Source of the DNA: Cerrena zonata
Lineage: Eukaryota; Basidiomycota; Agaricomycetes; Polyporales; Cerrenaceae
Assembly: GCA_038087015.1 (NCBI GenBank)
Contig: JASBNA010000018.1
Span: 496,001 to 560,000 of the forward strand
DNA length: 64,000 bases
Direction of reading: 5' to 3'
Shown here: positions 1 to 14,300 of the stretch, piece after piece
Layout: each line of letters begins with the position of its first letter
Position numbering within the stretch: the stretch's first letter is position 1
Translations under genes and position numbers: made by a program
The notes under the pieces: model-generated
Told to the model about the DNA's origin: nothing
The model's database searches: none
Seen by the model: only the letters and a program-made list of their open reading frames with translations

Positions 1-2657
1 ACGACACGTCCATTGGCCTTGTCAAGGGCGCCCTTAAGCAGTAGCCATTGATACGCTTCAAGACTGGACGAGTCTTGAGTGGAAACATATTGTCGTCCAT
101 GCAAGAATGTCCACGCGACAACGTCCGTAGGGTCAACGATCTGATACTGCATCAGCTTGTCGCAAACGATCACGATCATGTGTTTGGTGTATTTCCAGAA
201 TGCGATAACGGCATCCAGGATGTCCTTTCGGGCCTCGAAGTTTGGTGAACCACCGGAGGAAATACCTCCTCCAGCGAGATTTCGGAGGAGAGGAAGATAC
301 CGTTCGATAGCGTTAAGGAAGTGAGAGAATGAACGCGAGCCGATGTGCAGAAGGGATTGGACAGCGATGGAGCGAATGACAGAGTCAATGTTGGTGTCGC
401 TGTCTGTTGTTTCCAGAGAATTCTTCAAGCCTTGAAGGTGAACAATCACATCATCCGCCTTCGCTCGTCCCCTGATGAGATTAAGTACAGTCTGCGCGGC
501 GTCATGATACGCGTTAGCTATAACGAGCCCAGGTTAGCAAAAAGTGGTATTTATTTATTATTTATTGGACCTACCTGGGTCATCGTACTCGTAATCGGGT
601 CCAGGTGCTTGGGCCGGAACCAATTTGAGGTCTGGGTTTTGCATCGGCTCAGGAAGAGTCTTGATGATTCGGTCGTAGTAGGACAGCCTGATTTCAAAAT
701 CGACTGCTCGGCGCATGAAAGTACGTCTGGGGTGCTGAAGGGAGAGTTCCAAATCCGGCATCCTAAGGAATCCGAATTATTTCTCGAGTGTGAGTAAAAA
801 CTATGATCACTTACCATTCTTTCCACACCCATTGGAAGTTGAAATTACTCATGTGGATGGAGAACCATTCCACAAATCGCAGAGCAATTTCCACGTCTAG
901 TCCGTCTGCGAGAAGGTTATACAGTTTACGTATAGACTTACCAACGGCAGGTCCGATGGTCGACGGGGAGAGTTTGCACAGTTCAGTAATCAAAGCTATG
1001 TAGTAAGTAGCTTTGTGTGACGACTCCGGTAGCAGGAAAAGGGTGCTGAGAATGGTCTGGATAACAAATTAATAAGTGCCGGACGACGACACCTCCAGGG
1101 TAACTGACTGTACCTCAATCAGAGTGCTTTCAAGTTGCCAATCCTTGCCTGATACAGGTTCCTGCGGTGGCGCGCCTGGTCTTGGTTTAAATGTTCCCGG
1201 TAATGTCCATTTCGGGAATTCCAGAAGTAGACGGGCACACTCTTTACGATTGACTTCGAAGATATCAATCAGGTCAAGCAATCCGGTACGGACAGCATAT
1301 CCGACGGGCGTGGTAGGGTCCGGTGAGACCTGTCACATAATAGATAAGTTACCGACAAAGGGCATCGAAATGAGATTACCAACATCGTTGTCGAAAATAC
1401 GAATGTAAAATTCTGGCCATTCTTCCTTTTTGACAAGAGCGTCTTCACCAGAATCAGTCGACAAGCTGTCTAGTTCGATGACTTCAGGAGGTACAAGGAC
1501 GGAGGGAAGCTCGAATGGAGCAGTAATCGGCCGCGGAGCATTAATGTACGGTTGGGGGAAGCTGTCGGAAGTTTGTGCAAAGTCTGAGGCGTTCAGGATT
1601 TGAAGAGCGCTTAGAGCAGCGTCCAAGAGCTGTGACAACGTCAATACGAAAATGCATTGGCACAAGGAGCGTATATCACCTCATCCGCAGATTCAACGGT
1701 CACAGAATCCGAATGAAGGGCCACTGTGGGTTGTACGAGCTTCTTTGCGTCTATTGTGGACTCTATGTATGCCTGAATCGTGCTCATGATATCAATAACG
1801 TTTATACTAGGGTTCTCTTTGATAATAGAACCGGACTGGTCATGGTTGAAATGGTGAGTAGGGTCGATACAGAGGTAATTTGATGTAACGCACAATCATA
1901 AGCCCTTCTGATGCACATAACGCTGCTTTCTTCGCTCGACCATGCGAGACACCAAACTCGTCGAGAACAGCAGCAAAGGAGCGTAGAAGTTCGAACATTG
2001 TTTGCGTAGTGATGACCTCAGCAATAGTCAAATGCGCGAATAGTTGAATCTGTAGGGAGGCGCGTCGTGAACTTCGTACCTATAATAGCACTTTAAGAAA
2101 CTCACTGAAAGCCTCATTTCTCTCCACACTAGCTTGTCCAACGACGCCTGGAATCCCTTCCAGAAATCTTCCAAGATTTGTCGTCCTAATGTTGGCGAGG
2201 AGCTGGTTGATTCTTCGGCGTCGGCAGGAGGGTCATACAGTTCTCTGAGTAATGCGGCATAGTATGGAATTTTGAAGGGCTGCTCTGTTACGCTACAGAG
2301 GCATGCGTCAGACACCACTTTGCAAGAAAAGACAACACCACGCACGCTATCCGGAATCCTTCAGCAATGACAGGAGCATTCAGAGCAGGTTCTTCGCGAA
2401 GTTGTTTAGCTAGACGAGGTACCTCCTGGACTGGATCCTTTGACAGACATTGGTTAAGGGTTCTGAATGAGTCTTTTACAACTCACCACCTCTCCCATTT
2501 TGATAATTGTGTTTTTGAGCTTCTGCTCCGGGGTCTCGTCAACTTCTCGTCGAAAGTCATCTTCGTAACCTGCTCGTAAAGTTCACGACCTCATATTTAG
2601 CATCTAGAAATAGCATTCCGCACCTCTGTGGTTGTTTCTTCTTCGATGGTAGCTCAT
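1..2657 (-). CDS. Nuclear cap-binding protein subunit 1 (CBP80), 5' part; gene runs off the left edge
   Basis: This is the large subunit of the nuclear cap-binding complex. It holds CBP20 on the m7G cap of nascent mRNA and acts in splicing, export and the pioneer round of translation. The minus strand carries a chain of short exons with MIF4G-repeat sequence. Around 2281-2240 it reads KIPYYAALL; at 2031-1900 it has a stretch ending EFGVSHGRAKKAALCA; near 1250 it has FEVNRKECARLLLEFPKW; near 850-930 it has FVEWFSIHMSNFNFQWVW; near 180 it has DKLMQYQIVDPTDVVAW. These match the order and wording of animal CBP80, which has NRKDCA-like, WFSHHLSNFQF and DKMIRTQIVD segments. I chose the ATG at 2657. 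Exon 1 is 34 nt (MSYHRRRNNHR) and is joined across an intron 2623-2570 to GYEDDFRREVDETPEQ. The donor GTGCGG is unusual. The C-terminal part lies outside the window. Identity is secure; individual exon edges are approximate. Confidence 0.88.
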
Positions 2658-3263
2658 ATTTTTGGGAAAGCAGCGTACGTTCAGGCTGAGTTCAAGTTCA
2701 ATGTTACCTAGAGCTCGGATCGTTCAGTATACGAGTACAGGCGTATAATTACGGGAAAATACGATACGCGCCGGTACTATTACATAAGCAATACGTATAC
2801 GATCCATTTATGAGTATTCGTAAAACCGGCGTACGATATTGTACGTTGTATTCTTACCAAATTTGAAGCCAGCCTTAGGCTAATCTTAAGCATTGAGAGA
2901 CTGTCTAAGATATCTCTTTACACTCTTGGTACCTTTTTGCAACTGAAATAGATACACCCAGATGTTCAAATGCTCTCCATAAGTAATCTCTGCTCGGCAA
3001 TGCGGCACTGAAAGTCTCACGCCACATGGAGCGCTCATCAATATTATAACCCCATGTGCATCTTAATATGTAAGTACACTTTCTTATCATATGTAACATT
3101 TACTTCGTTATCGCATATAATTTGCTTGTTACCTTATCACAACTTGAATAATCATTCCCAGTTAATACCTTTCTAGTTTCATCCCCCTACGTCACCCGTC
3201 TCGTATCAAACAACTTAGCACGATCTTGCGTAGGGTTGCAAGGTATGTTCTTTGCCATCTGAA
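2658..3263. promoter_or_regulatory. Divergent promoter between CBP80 and the Sec2-like gene
   Basis: About 600 bases separate the two divergent start codons and no coding sequence is visible. Positions 2730-2855 are crowded with copies of ATACG and its complement CGTAT, including the palindromes around CGTATACG and GTACG. The right half, 3100-3240, is C/T-rich, as expected of a fungal 5' leader for the plus-strand gene. Assigning regulatory function is inference from position. Confidence 0.5.
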
Positions 3264-6153
3264 ATGTACGAAACTCACGCCGCAACCTCATCTCCAAAGA
3301 TGCCGGGAGCTACTCACCACGACGACGACGAGATGCACGAACTCAACCAAGAAGCCGACTTTCTTGAAGCAAAGGTCTCAGTCAACCCTAATGGCACAAC
3401 TGACGAGGCTGAGAAGCTCAAGAAACACCACAGCGACCCTGAGGCACAAGCCATGGTTATCGAGTCTCTGCGTTCACAAGTGCAAGATTTGTTTTCCCAA
3501 GTGTCACAACTAAATAGCAAACTCGTACGCTCATACGATCGTGTCTCTGACCTAGAAGATGAACTACATGTCAATTCATCCAACCTTCGTCAAGCTACTG
3601 TTCAGATCTCTCAACTGGAGCTAGAGCGAACCCAACATCTGGCTGCGCTTAGCACAGGCCTGCTTGTCGAAAAGGAGCAAGTTACATCAGAACTTACCCG
3701 ATTGATGGAGAAAGCTACGGATGAGGCTGCAAGACGTGGTCAGGCTGAAAGTGCTCGTGCTGAGATCGAAAAGGATTTGGATGACCTCAGTGCAGGACTT
3801 TTCGACCAGGCCAACAGGATGGTAGCGGAGGCTCGGTTCGCCAGGGCGAGAAGCGAGCAGAAGGTCACGGAGACAGAGCAGGCTCTGAAGAGTGCCGAGG
3901 AGGTGGTCGGTCTTCTCCAGTCTCAGATGCAGACATTGCAAACCGATAAGGAAGAAGCAGAACGGAGTATGGCAGAAATGCGAGCAACTATGGGCAAGGG
4001 TAAATGGGTAGCAAGGCCAGATCCAGCCCGAGGAACCAAGCTGCGTCTATTATGTACGCACTTGCCATACCACGATTTTTTACAGTTCATTGGGCACTTG
4101 CGAGCAATACGCCCGGGTACCCAACTCCCTCCAGCAATGTCCACTCTGCTACCCCTTCCCTTTCTTGCGCGGTTGATAGCGGAAGACTCGTATGTATTGA
4201 ATTTTGATATGTCCTTTATCTATTAATTTCTATAAATATAGGGATCCCACTGTCCGCTTGGATCTAGCACCATCATTAAATTGGCTTACTCGTCGCTCCG
4301 TTTTAGCTGCTATCCACAGTGGCCAGCTTACCGTTGAGCCCATGTCCACAGCCACTCTATTGGAAGAGCTTTCGCCTCCCTCTATACCCGGAACCACCAT
4401 TCATACCCACGTTGCCTGCGCCCTCTGTGGTGCAACCATTTTAGAACCTCCTTCTACGAAATCATCTAATTTATCACCTTCTCGTAATGGCTCATGGTCT
4501 TCTGCATCTGCTTTGTTCAAGAACCCGTTGACAAGCATCTCTAACGTCTCGAATACTAACCTCACATTACCATCTTCAAATCCACTTCATAACGCTCCTC
4601 CTAGTGAGCCTCCAACTCAAGTATATATCTTTCGTTTGGCCACTTCGTCGTCAGGACTGCCGGTTTCGATACAGCAATCGAATGTCCAAACACGACCCAC
4701 AATCTATCCCCTTTGCACCACTGGTTGGTGTCTCAACCGACTACGAACTACTTGTTCACTTTGGGCCTTCGTCCGAACGGGTGTTGTAGAGAGGATTTGG
4801 GAAGAAACATCTTACATCCCGCCTGCGTCTCAAGAACAGACCAAATCCTCCGAACCCAATTCGCCGACTTCTGACAAACCACCGCCGCCGCCTGCCCGTA
4901 GATCACGTATGGGTATTGGTGCGCTGTGGGGTTCAATGCAACGTGGTCTAAGCGGGACTAGAGACTCAGAGAAGGACCCTGCGTTCAAGAGTGAGGAGCC
5001 CGAGAAGAAGACGACCCCTTCTGCACCACCTACGCCTGAGAAGAGAAGACTTCCTCCACCACCGCCGTCTCATCCGCCATTGCATGCGCCTATACCGAAG
5101 TTGGCTGAACTTCAGGCAACAGCTTCGCAGGCTCCTTCCTCAGAGGCTAAGCCTACACCTCCACCACTACCCCAGAGGAATCGCACTCGGGACGAGCATC
5201 AACGAACACCTTCACATTCTGATCGTCCTCCCCTACCCCCTCGTAGCTCACTCACAATTCCTCCTACAAACGGTTCCACTGCTACAGACCAGAAAGCGAC
5301 AATACCAGAAAAGGAGGCGTCTGAGTCCACGGCGCTCGAGTCTGAAGCTCCTGATCTCGCTCGTGCTGACTCTCATGATAGTTTTGCCACAGCTGAGTAC
5401 CCTTCATCGACGTCCTCACGCCCTTCGTCACCGTCGACTATCCCTCTACCAGCGTCTGGTCCTTCAACACCTATTCAGACTGAGGCTGCGTTGCCGAACA
5501 TTGCTGCTCCGGCAGCCCAGGAAGAAATTACTCCCGCGGATGCTGCGGCACCGACACCAGCAACTGAAAGTACTGTGCCTGCGTCAGTAGCGCCTATATC
5601 AGGTGTCCCACCACCTTTACCCCGGCGTGCTGCTGCTCGTACGAGACCTACGTCTGTTGTTGCCCCTGTTCCACCACCTGTGGTTGAATCTGCCGAGACA
5701 AATGGTGTCACATCTTCAGATACAGATACGAAACCTGCAGAAGCTCCCACAGAGACTAATGGCTCGCACGAAACCGAAATTAAAACCGACTCTCAAGAGG
5801 CTCTCACCATAACAGAGAGGTCCGGATCTGATGCTGTCGAAAAATCTCAAGAGGAGCTCTCAGTCCAACCGACTTCCGCTGAAACTCCTACCACTCCTCA
5901 TTTCGACGATCGAGCATCCCACTCGTCTATCGAGAAAGTCTCAACTTCACCTGCGGTTGTTTCGGAAGTCGACCCAACCGAGAATCACACTGCTGAACTC
6001 AACGGACATGCTGAGAAAACCGAAGGTGGGGATGAGGAGGATGAGTTCCCTGGTACGTTTGTAACTGACGCCACTTGGGAAGAGAGGACGTGGAAGGAAT
6101 TGGTTAAGTTGCGAGAATATATGTTCTGGGCAAGGTTGGGTGGTCGTCGGTAA
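3264..6153 (+). CDS. Sec2/Rabin8-type guanine nucleotide exchange factor for a Rab GTPase
   Basis: Two exons, 3264-4189 and 4242-6153, join in phase across a 52-nt intron and give 945 residues. Residues about 60-240 form a long coiled coil ending in LSAGLFDQANRMVAEAR. This corresponds to the Sec2p/Rabin8 exchange domain, whose LxxxLFEEANxMV segment contacts Sec4/Rab8; such proteins drive exocytic vesicle delivery. The second exon begins with a segment containing CALC and CTTGWC, probably a metal-binding or membrane-associated fold. A long low-complexity tail follows, rich in Pro, Ser and Thr, with several PPLPxR-type SH3 ligands (PPPARRSR, PPLPQRNR, PPLPPRSS). The last 30 residues (WKELVKLREYMFWARL) return to ordered sequence. 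The ATG at 3264 is in frame; ATG 3300 is a possible later start. Confidence 0.85.
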
Positions 6154-6688
6154 TCGGTTGTCACTGGATGACTAGTCGTCAATTTATTTCGAGGTTTGTT
6201 TGACTTTATGATGATATTTGGTGAGACGTTCAACTTTTTGTGTTTTGGTGTATTGAAGATAGGTTTTTGCTTGAGTTCGTGGTGTTGGTAGGAGATATTT
6301 TATGTCAATAATGCTGCTCTTCAATTGCATGGACCATGTCTTTTCTTTCCCAGTCACCGGTTGCTTTACTTCGACCTCAAAATGATATCAGGCACATTTA
6401 TGCAGGAAGTGGCACGTGTTTGCTACTTACTATTGCCGCCGTGGTGCCTGCATCATTCCGCCTCCAGGCAACTCCACTCTTACACTCTAGCATTACACTC
6501 ATTACTCCTTTGGCGTGGGGTTTGAGGCTCTCGATCGTCATAATGTGGTGAGTGCGCCCCTATATCCAAAGGTTCCGAATAGCATAAAACAGTTGAGTCT
6601 ACCTGACATCGAGTCCCACCCAACTATTCCACTCTACATCTTAACGTTACAACAACTTTTCCCTATATACTTACTGAACTTAATCGAC
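6154..6688. other. Intergenic, 3' end of Sec2-like gene and leader of the next gene
   Basis: I see no coding sequence. The last 100 bases are C/T-rich and probably form the leader of the gene starting at 6689. Confidence 0.4.
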
Positions 6689-7508
6689 ATGCCTCTCTTC
6701 GGACACAAAGACGTACGCTTACACGTCTATCTTTCTCATTCTAGATTGTACTCACTCCTCGTATAGAAACACGCTACTGACCACAACACAACTACTGCTA
6801 CCGCTACCGACCCCTCTCACCCCCTAACCGGTGTCCGAGGGACAGACCACAACGCTGGTCCTGGAATTGGCGGAAACACCACCGGCATTGGCTCTGCAAA
6901 CGCAGGCTACAACACCCAACCTGGCCTTAATAACCGACAAGGCTACGCTGGCACCACCGGTGTAAGTCCCTCTCCCTAGTTTCTTGCACGACTTCTACAT
7001 CATTACCGACAAATTATTTTGTTATGTAGAACCACGATCCTTACGGTACCACCGTAGCACATAATGATCCTTCCGTACCACCCGCACAGCACATTAACTC
7101 TGGTAGTGGACACCACAGTGGTACAGGGTCGAGCATAACAGGCAAGGTGGAGCATGCTGTTGGCTCGATGGTTGGTTCCCAAGCCTTAAAGATGAAGGGC
7201 ATCCAGAAAGAACAGGAAGCTCAGGCGTTCAAGCAGCAAAGTGCTGAACTTGTCGAAGCTGAGAAGCTGGAGCGAGAAGCTTTGCTCAGACGTGAACGAG
7301 CAGTCCAACATGGTTAGTTTCTTTATCTCGGCTTGTGATCATTCCGTGTTGGACTTGAGACTGATGGTGGACTTTGACAGGTGCTCATCCTAGAAATAAG
7401 GCTCTTGGCGGCGGCTTCCAAGGCCAGGAGTTTGGTAACAATTTTGACAACGCTCCTGGGACTGGACCGACCGGGCCTCAGGGTTATGGTGGTGGGCAAG
7501 TGTTGTAA
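6689..7508 (+). CDS. Small Gly/Thr-rich conserved fungal protein, function unknown
   Basis: Four exons (6689-6712, 6767-6961, 7030-7312, 7381-7508) splice in phase into 209 residues. The N-terminal half is low complexity, rich in His, Thr, Gly and Asn (NTTTATATDP, GIGGNTTGIGS). Residues about 110-175 are charged and predicted helical: a GKVEHAVGSMVGS segment followed by KEQEAQAFKQQSAELVEAEK. The C-terminus is Gly-rich again. The GKxEHxxGxxxGS wording recalls CsbD-like stress proteins and a family I recognise as recurrent in basidiomycetes, but I cannot name a function. There is no signal peptide or membrane segment, so it is probably cytosolic and partly disordered. Confidence 0.72.
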
Positions 7509-8532
7509 ATTAAATGGTGTTACTACACCGGACATGATGTCATCGGCCTATTCGCAAAAGATACCGAAAACTATGCAACTATTCTGTACGGTTCTAATTG
7601 TAATCATTATTAGCAGCTCTACGGTCTATCGAAGCCTTATTGAAACAACGTGCCTCAGAACAGAAGCATGCTGATCACTGTTCCGAAAATAACCAAGCGA
7701 AAGAAAAAATAGGCAGAGGCATCGTCAGCTTGCGAAACGGCATTAGGTGAACCTCATCGCCGTTCTATTGAACACATGCACAACCCGATATACCCTTGAT
7801 ATGTCCCTCAACGTGTTGGTCGGGGGATCGACTACTTATGGACCTGAGAACTTGATATTTCACAGACTCCCGGTGGTTTCAAACGTCCGAAGTCATGGAT
7901 GCGCGTTTGTAGACGGAGTAGAATGTCCTTCGACACCTTAAGGGTACGGTTCTGCTGCTAGGGACAATGCAGTCGTGTATTTGTCCTGATTGCACTGCTG
8001 TTAGTCGTTGCCGTGGGGCTTTATCTGAAACAGGAAGACTATTATGAGATCGGTGTTCAGCGTGACACCGGCCCCCAAGCAGGACATTAGTTGTCCAAAG
8101 CGTTGCTCTTGGTCACTGGTTCGAGATAATTCGAGATCGTGGGCGTTGACATATTGATTATTAGGATGATTCGCCCTACCATGCAGACTCGAGGATCCCT
8201 TCCTGGCCCAAGGGCACCTTCGTAACATTTCTAGATCCCCTCCATGTACCTATGTACCTCGTCAAATACAACCATATTTTGAATAAAAATGAGCTGCACG
8301 TGTCGATTTTTATTATGAAGCTGAAAAAAACTGGAATACGATAGAATTCGCCTCGAAGAAACGTTGAGCCTGTTGTGGACGACAAGCAAGGCGATGATAA
8401 TTGCGGCTATACGGTGTAAATTTGTGACAGTATGTGACGATGTGACGTCACCCACAGCGAAGCGCCCGAGGGGTATATCATGCTAGACCGTAAACGATAC
8501 TTCACAACTTCCACTCCATCTTTCCCCCAACG
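7509..8532. other. Intergenic region upstream of GFA1
   Basis: About 1 kb without a supportable gene. Short open frames here show no recognisable protein. The segment 8440-8530 is probably the GFA1 promoter and transcription start area, with CACTCCATCTTTCCCCCAAC-type pyrimidine-rich sequence just before the leader intron. Confidence 0.4.
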
Positions 8533-8582
8533 GTGAGTACGCCATGCTCGACGATGAGCACGTACTAACATAAATCTCACAG
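8533..8582 (+). promoter_or_regulatory. Probable 5' leader intron of GFA1
   Basis: A 50-nt segment begins GTGAGTACG, contains the branch-like TACTAAC and ends CTCACAG, then runs into a C/T-rich leader before the GFA1 ATG at 8611. It holds two upstream ATG triplets (around 8543 and 8553) that splicing would remove. The call is from splice-signal pattern only. Confidence 0.6.
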
Positions 8583-8610
8583 AATCCCTCTCACGAAACT
8601 CTTCTTCACG

Positions 8611-11370
<2,760 letters not shown>

Positions 11371-14300
11371 ATGTTAAAGTGTCGAGGAGAAGAATCAAAT
11401 TAAAAAAGAATTGTAATCTCATTGTGGCGTATCACATAACGGACCTTGCGATATTCCATTTTCATCCACAGGACGGACAGTTGGTTTTACTACTTATCGG
11501 ACGTGGTTACGATGTTTTAGTCTTACGATTTTCTACTCCCCCCTCTTGTGTTTGCCCCGTTTCGTTTGCGCAGTGTAGTGACCGGCGCGATTTGCTTTGT
11601 TATAGAATAGAAATCCATCTGGCGTCGTTGTCGTAGGTGTTCAAAATGCGGTTCAGACATGACATACCTTTCAGATTAACTATTGCAGGGTTGCTTTTAT
11701 GGTGCTTGCCGTGTCTGCAGGTTGCGGCTTCGTGACATGTCAGCGCGATTGATGTCTCTTTCACAGCAATAACGGTGGAGTTTATACAGTGTTTGCTACT
11801 GATCCAAATCTTGATATTGAATGTCGTGCAGCTAGTCGATGAACTAAACTTACTGTTAGGGTATGTCAATTGAAAGTCACAACTGCTTCTAGTAGTCTGT
11901 GTGTACAGAAACAGCCCTGTTAACGAACTCCCCAAATGTCTAAGAAGCGGACTAAAGTGGACTCCAATGACCAAAATCTCGATCCCCCCTTTGTCGAGAG
12001 GGCAGGGTGTGTTAGAGTGGGATGAACCAACAAACAAGTGAGTGTGTTTGCTGTGATGGGGTAACTAGGAGTTTCTGAGATACTCTTGGACAGGCGGCCC
12101 AGGTGAAATAAGTTTGAGGATTTTTGTTTGTGAACTGAGAGTTGGGATACTCTATCCAAGGAGGAGACTACGGTCAACGTCCGGAGTGAAATAAGGCGAA
12201 ACTAGCCAAGTCGCGTCCATCGCAGATCAATGAGGAGTAAATCCCGGCAAGGCGATCGCGTGAGCCGGATAGAATTGTTGCTACTGACTCTTTGTTGTAC
12301 CAGGACGAGGCTCATCCAATTCATAGTTGGTAGAAAGAATCTATGCATAGAACGATTCATCGTCATAAGAGCTAACGAGGTGATCACCCAGATGGACTAG
12401 AACAGTAATTCCATTCGTACTTAGGATCCATGTGTAAGTGTTGGGTAAGAAAACATATGTGTAAACGTTCTGGATATCCCGTTGTGGCGTACAATGTCAA
12501 GATGGGTTCCGAAGTCTATGGGAGGATAGGCTACCACAGTGTCCATCAAGAAATTAGAGGCTTCTAGTAGCAAACCTAGCGACCTAAGATGGATTTGGAG
12601 AGCCTGCAAGTCGTTCTTCGTGAATTTTATCAACTTGCGAAATGTGGAAGCCCCTTCAGTGACATATGCGCCAGGTTCCTCAGGATACGCGTTATCAGCG
12701 AAGTAGCAGCCTTTATAGCGACAAACAAGGTATCCTCCCGTTCCCATAATGATCGGGATGTATTACTGAACCACGAAAAGTCAAAACCTATTAGATGCGT
12801 CAACAAGAAAAGAGATGTTCGAAGAACCAACCTGCCACTTGACTACAAACAGTGGTAGTGTGGGGTACAAGACGAACAAGTCGAGCGTCTTGACCTGAAT
12901 GCGTATTGTTCCGTGTACGTCGCGTATGTTATACTAGAAACCATCAAGAATTTCGTAAGTCGGAAGAAGAGGACTCACGTCCGCATATTACACGAAGACA
13001 GTGACCAACAACGCCTGTCTTCTTGTGGGATGTATGTCGAATCTCGATCATTGTTATCGATACAAGCTCGGCTTCATTGCGCCAACTATTTCACAGATGA
13101 TAGTACTGTACTATCTTGAATAGGTGAGATCGTATCTTGGATTCTGGACGGAATAGTGTCATCCGAACTAGCAGTATACCTTGTTGAATAGGCTGCTCAA
13201 CAGAAAGATAATATGCCCACCGCTCCGACCCTGAACCCAATGATCTTGATTACCTGGATCCCAACTTGTAGTCTATGGACTTGTTGCGTTACTTCCTAGT
13301 CGTGGACTTTGGTGGTCTTGTCTTCGTCCGAGGCAAGGCGGGAGGGTGTGTCCCCTGATTGAGCAGCTGATATTCTTTGATGACGCCAAGGTGCAGACAG
13401 CCACCCTGAAAATGATAAGTGAGTCCGTAAGGTGGTCGTCTAGCAACTCATGGCAGAAGATAAGTAACAAGGTACGTACGCAGTTATGTAAAGAGATACG
13501 TGGTTGGCTTGAGTCGTCTATTTGTGATCATACTGGGACCTGTTGTGGCGGTACCAATTCAACGAAGCATTCGTAGTACCCCCTTGCCCAACGGAGCAAT
13601 ACACATCCATTTAGATTCTATATATGTCCCTGTCACCGAAGCAATCGAACTCGGGGTCGCGGTGGCTCCTACGCTAGCGGGTCTTCAGATCTGGTCAATG
13701 TATTGAAAGATGTAACGCACTCAAGGGTCATCGCAATCTACTGCGGTCTGTCGGGCTAGAACCTGAGAGTAAATAGGCTCGTATCAGGACACCCTCAGGG
13801 TTCAAAGATATATCATATACAAACACCGGACTTTGTGCGATCAAGACCGGAATTGAGTCAGCCATGGAATATGTCATCATGGCCAGTCTTCGTCTTGAGC
13901 GTCCAGAAGTCTATAATCGCAGGGTCAAGCGTTCAAGCCACCCAAGCCCATTGACATTTGGGGTTACATGAGCCACAGCGTATGGTGGCCCTGCATGTAA
14001 CTCCGAGAACGAACGCTCCGTAAAGACATTACTTTTGCAAAGTCATAGCCGGCCATTGGGGGTCAAAAGAAGTTAGCATGTACAATCAATGATAAACCAG
14101 CTCCAGGCGTATCTTTGGGGCAGAAAATAGCTTTCGACCCATTCCCAGGAGTCGTCCAAGATATCGTCATGCATCATAAATGAGAACACAAATCTGGAAC
14201 CTAAATCAAACGATCAGCGACTGCTTGAGTATTCCTGTGAGCCCCAAGAGGAAGCATGATTAAGTTCAAAGGTCGCTCAATTGTTCAGCACTCTTGATAT

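Noticed and set aside
4991..5590. 199-codon Arg/Leu-rich plus-strand frame
   Set aside because: It is an out-of-frame shadow of the Pro-rich part of the Sec2-like gene.
12421..12747. 108-codon minus-strand frame starting MGTGGYLVCRYKG
   Set aside because: No recognisable family and no neighbouring exons; treated as chance within the gene-poor region.
14110..14200. Prenyl/terpene synthase gene on the minus strand (DDILDDS motif)
   Set aside because: Only about 35 codons between stops, with no second metal motif or exon chain nearby.
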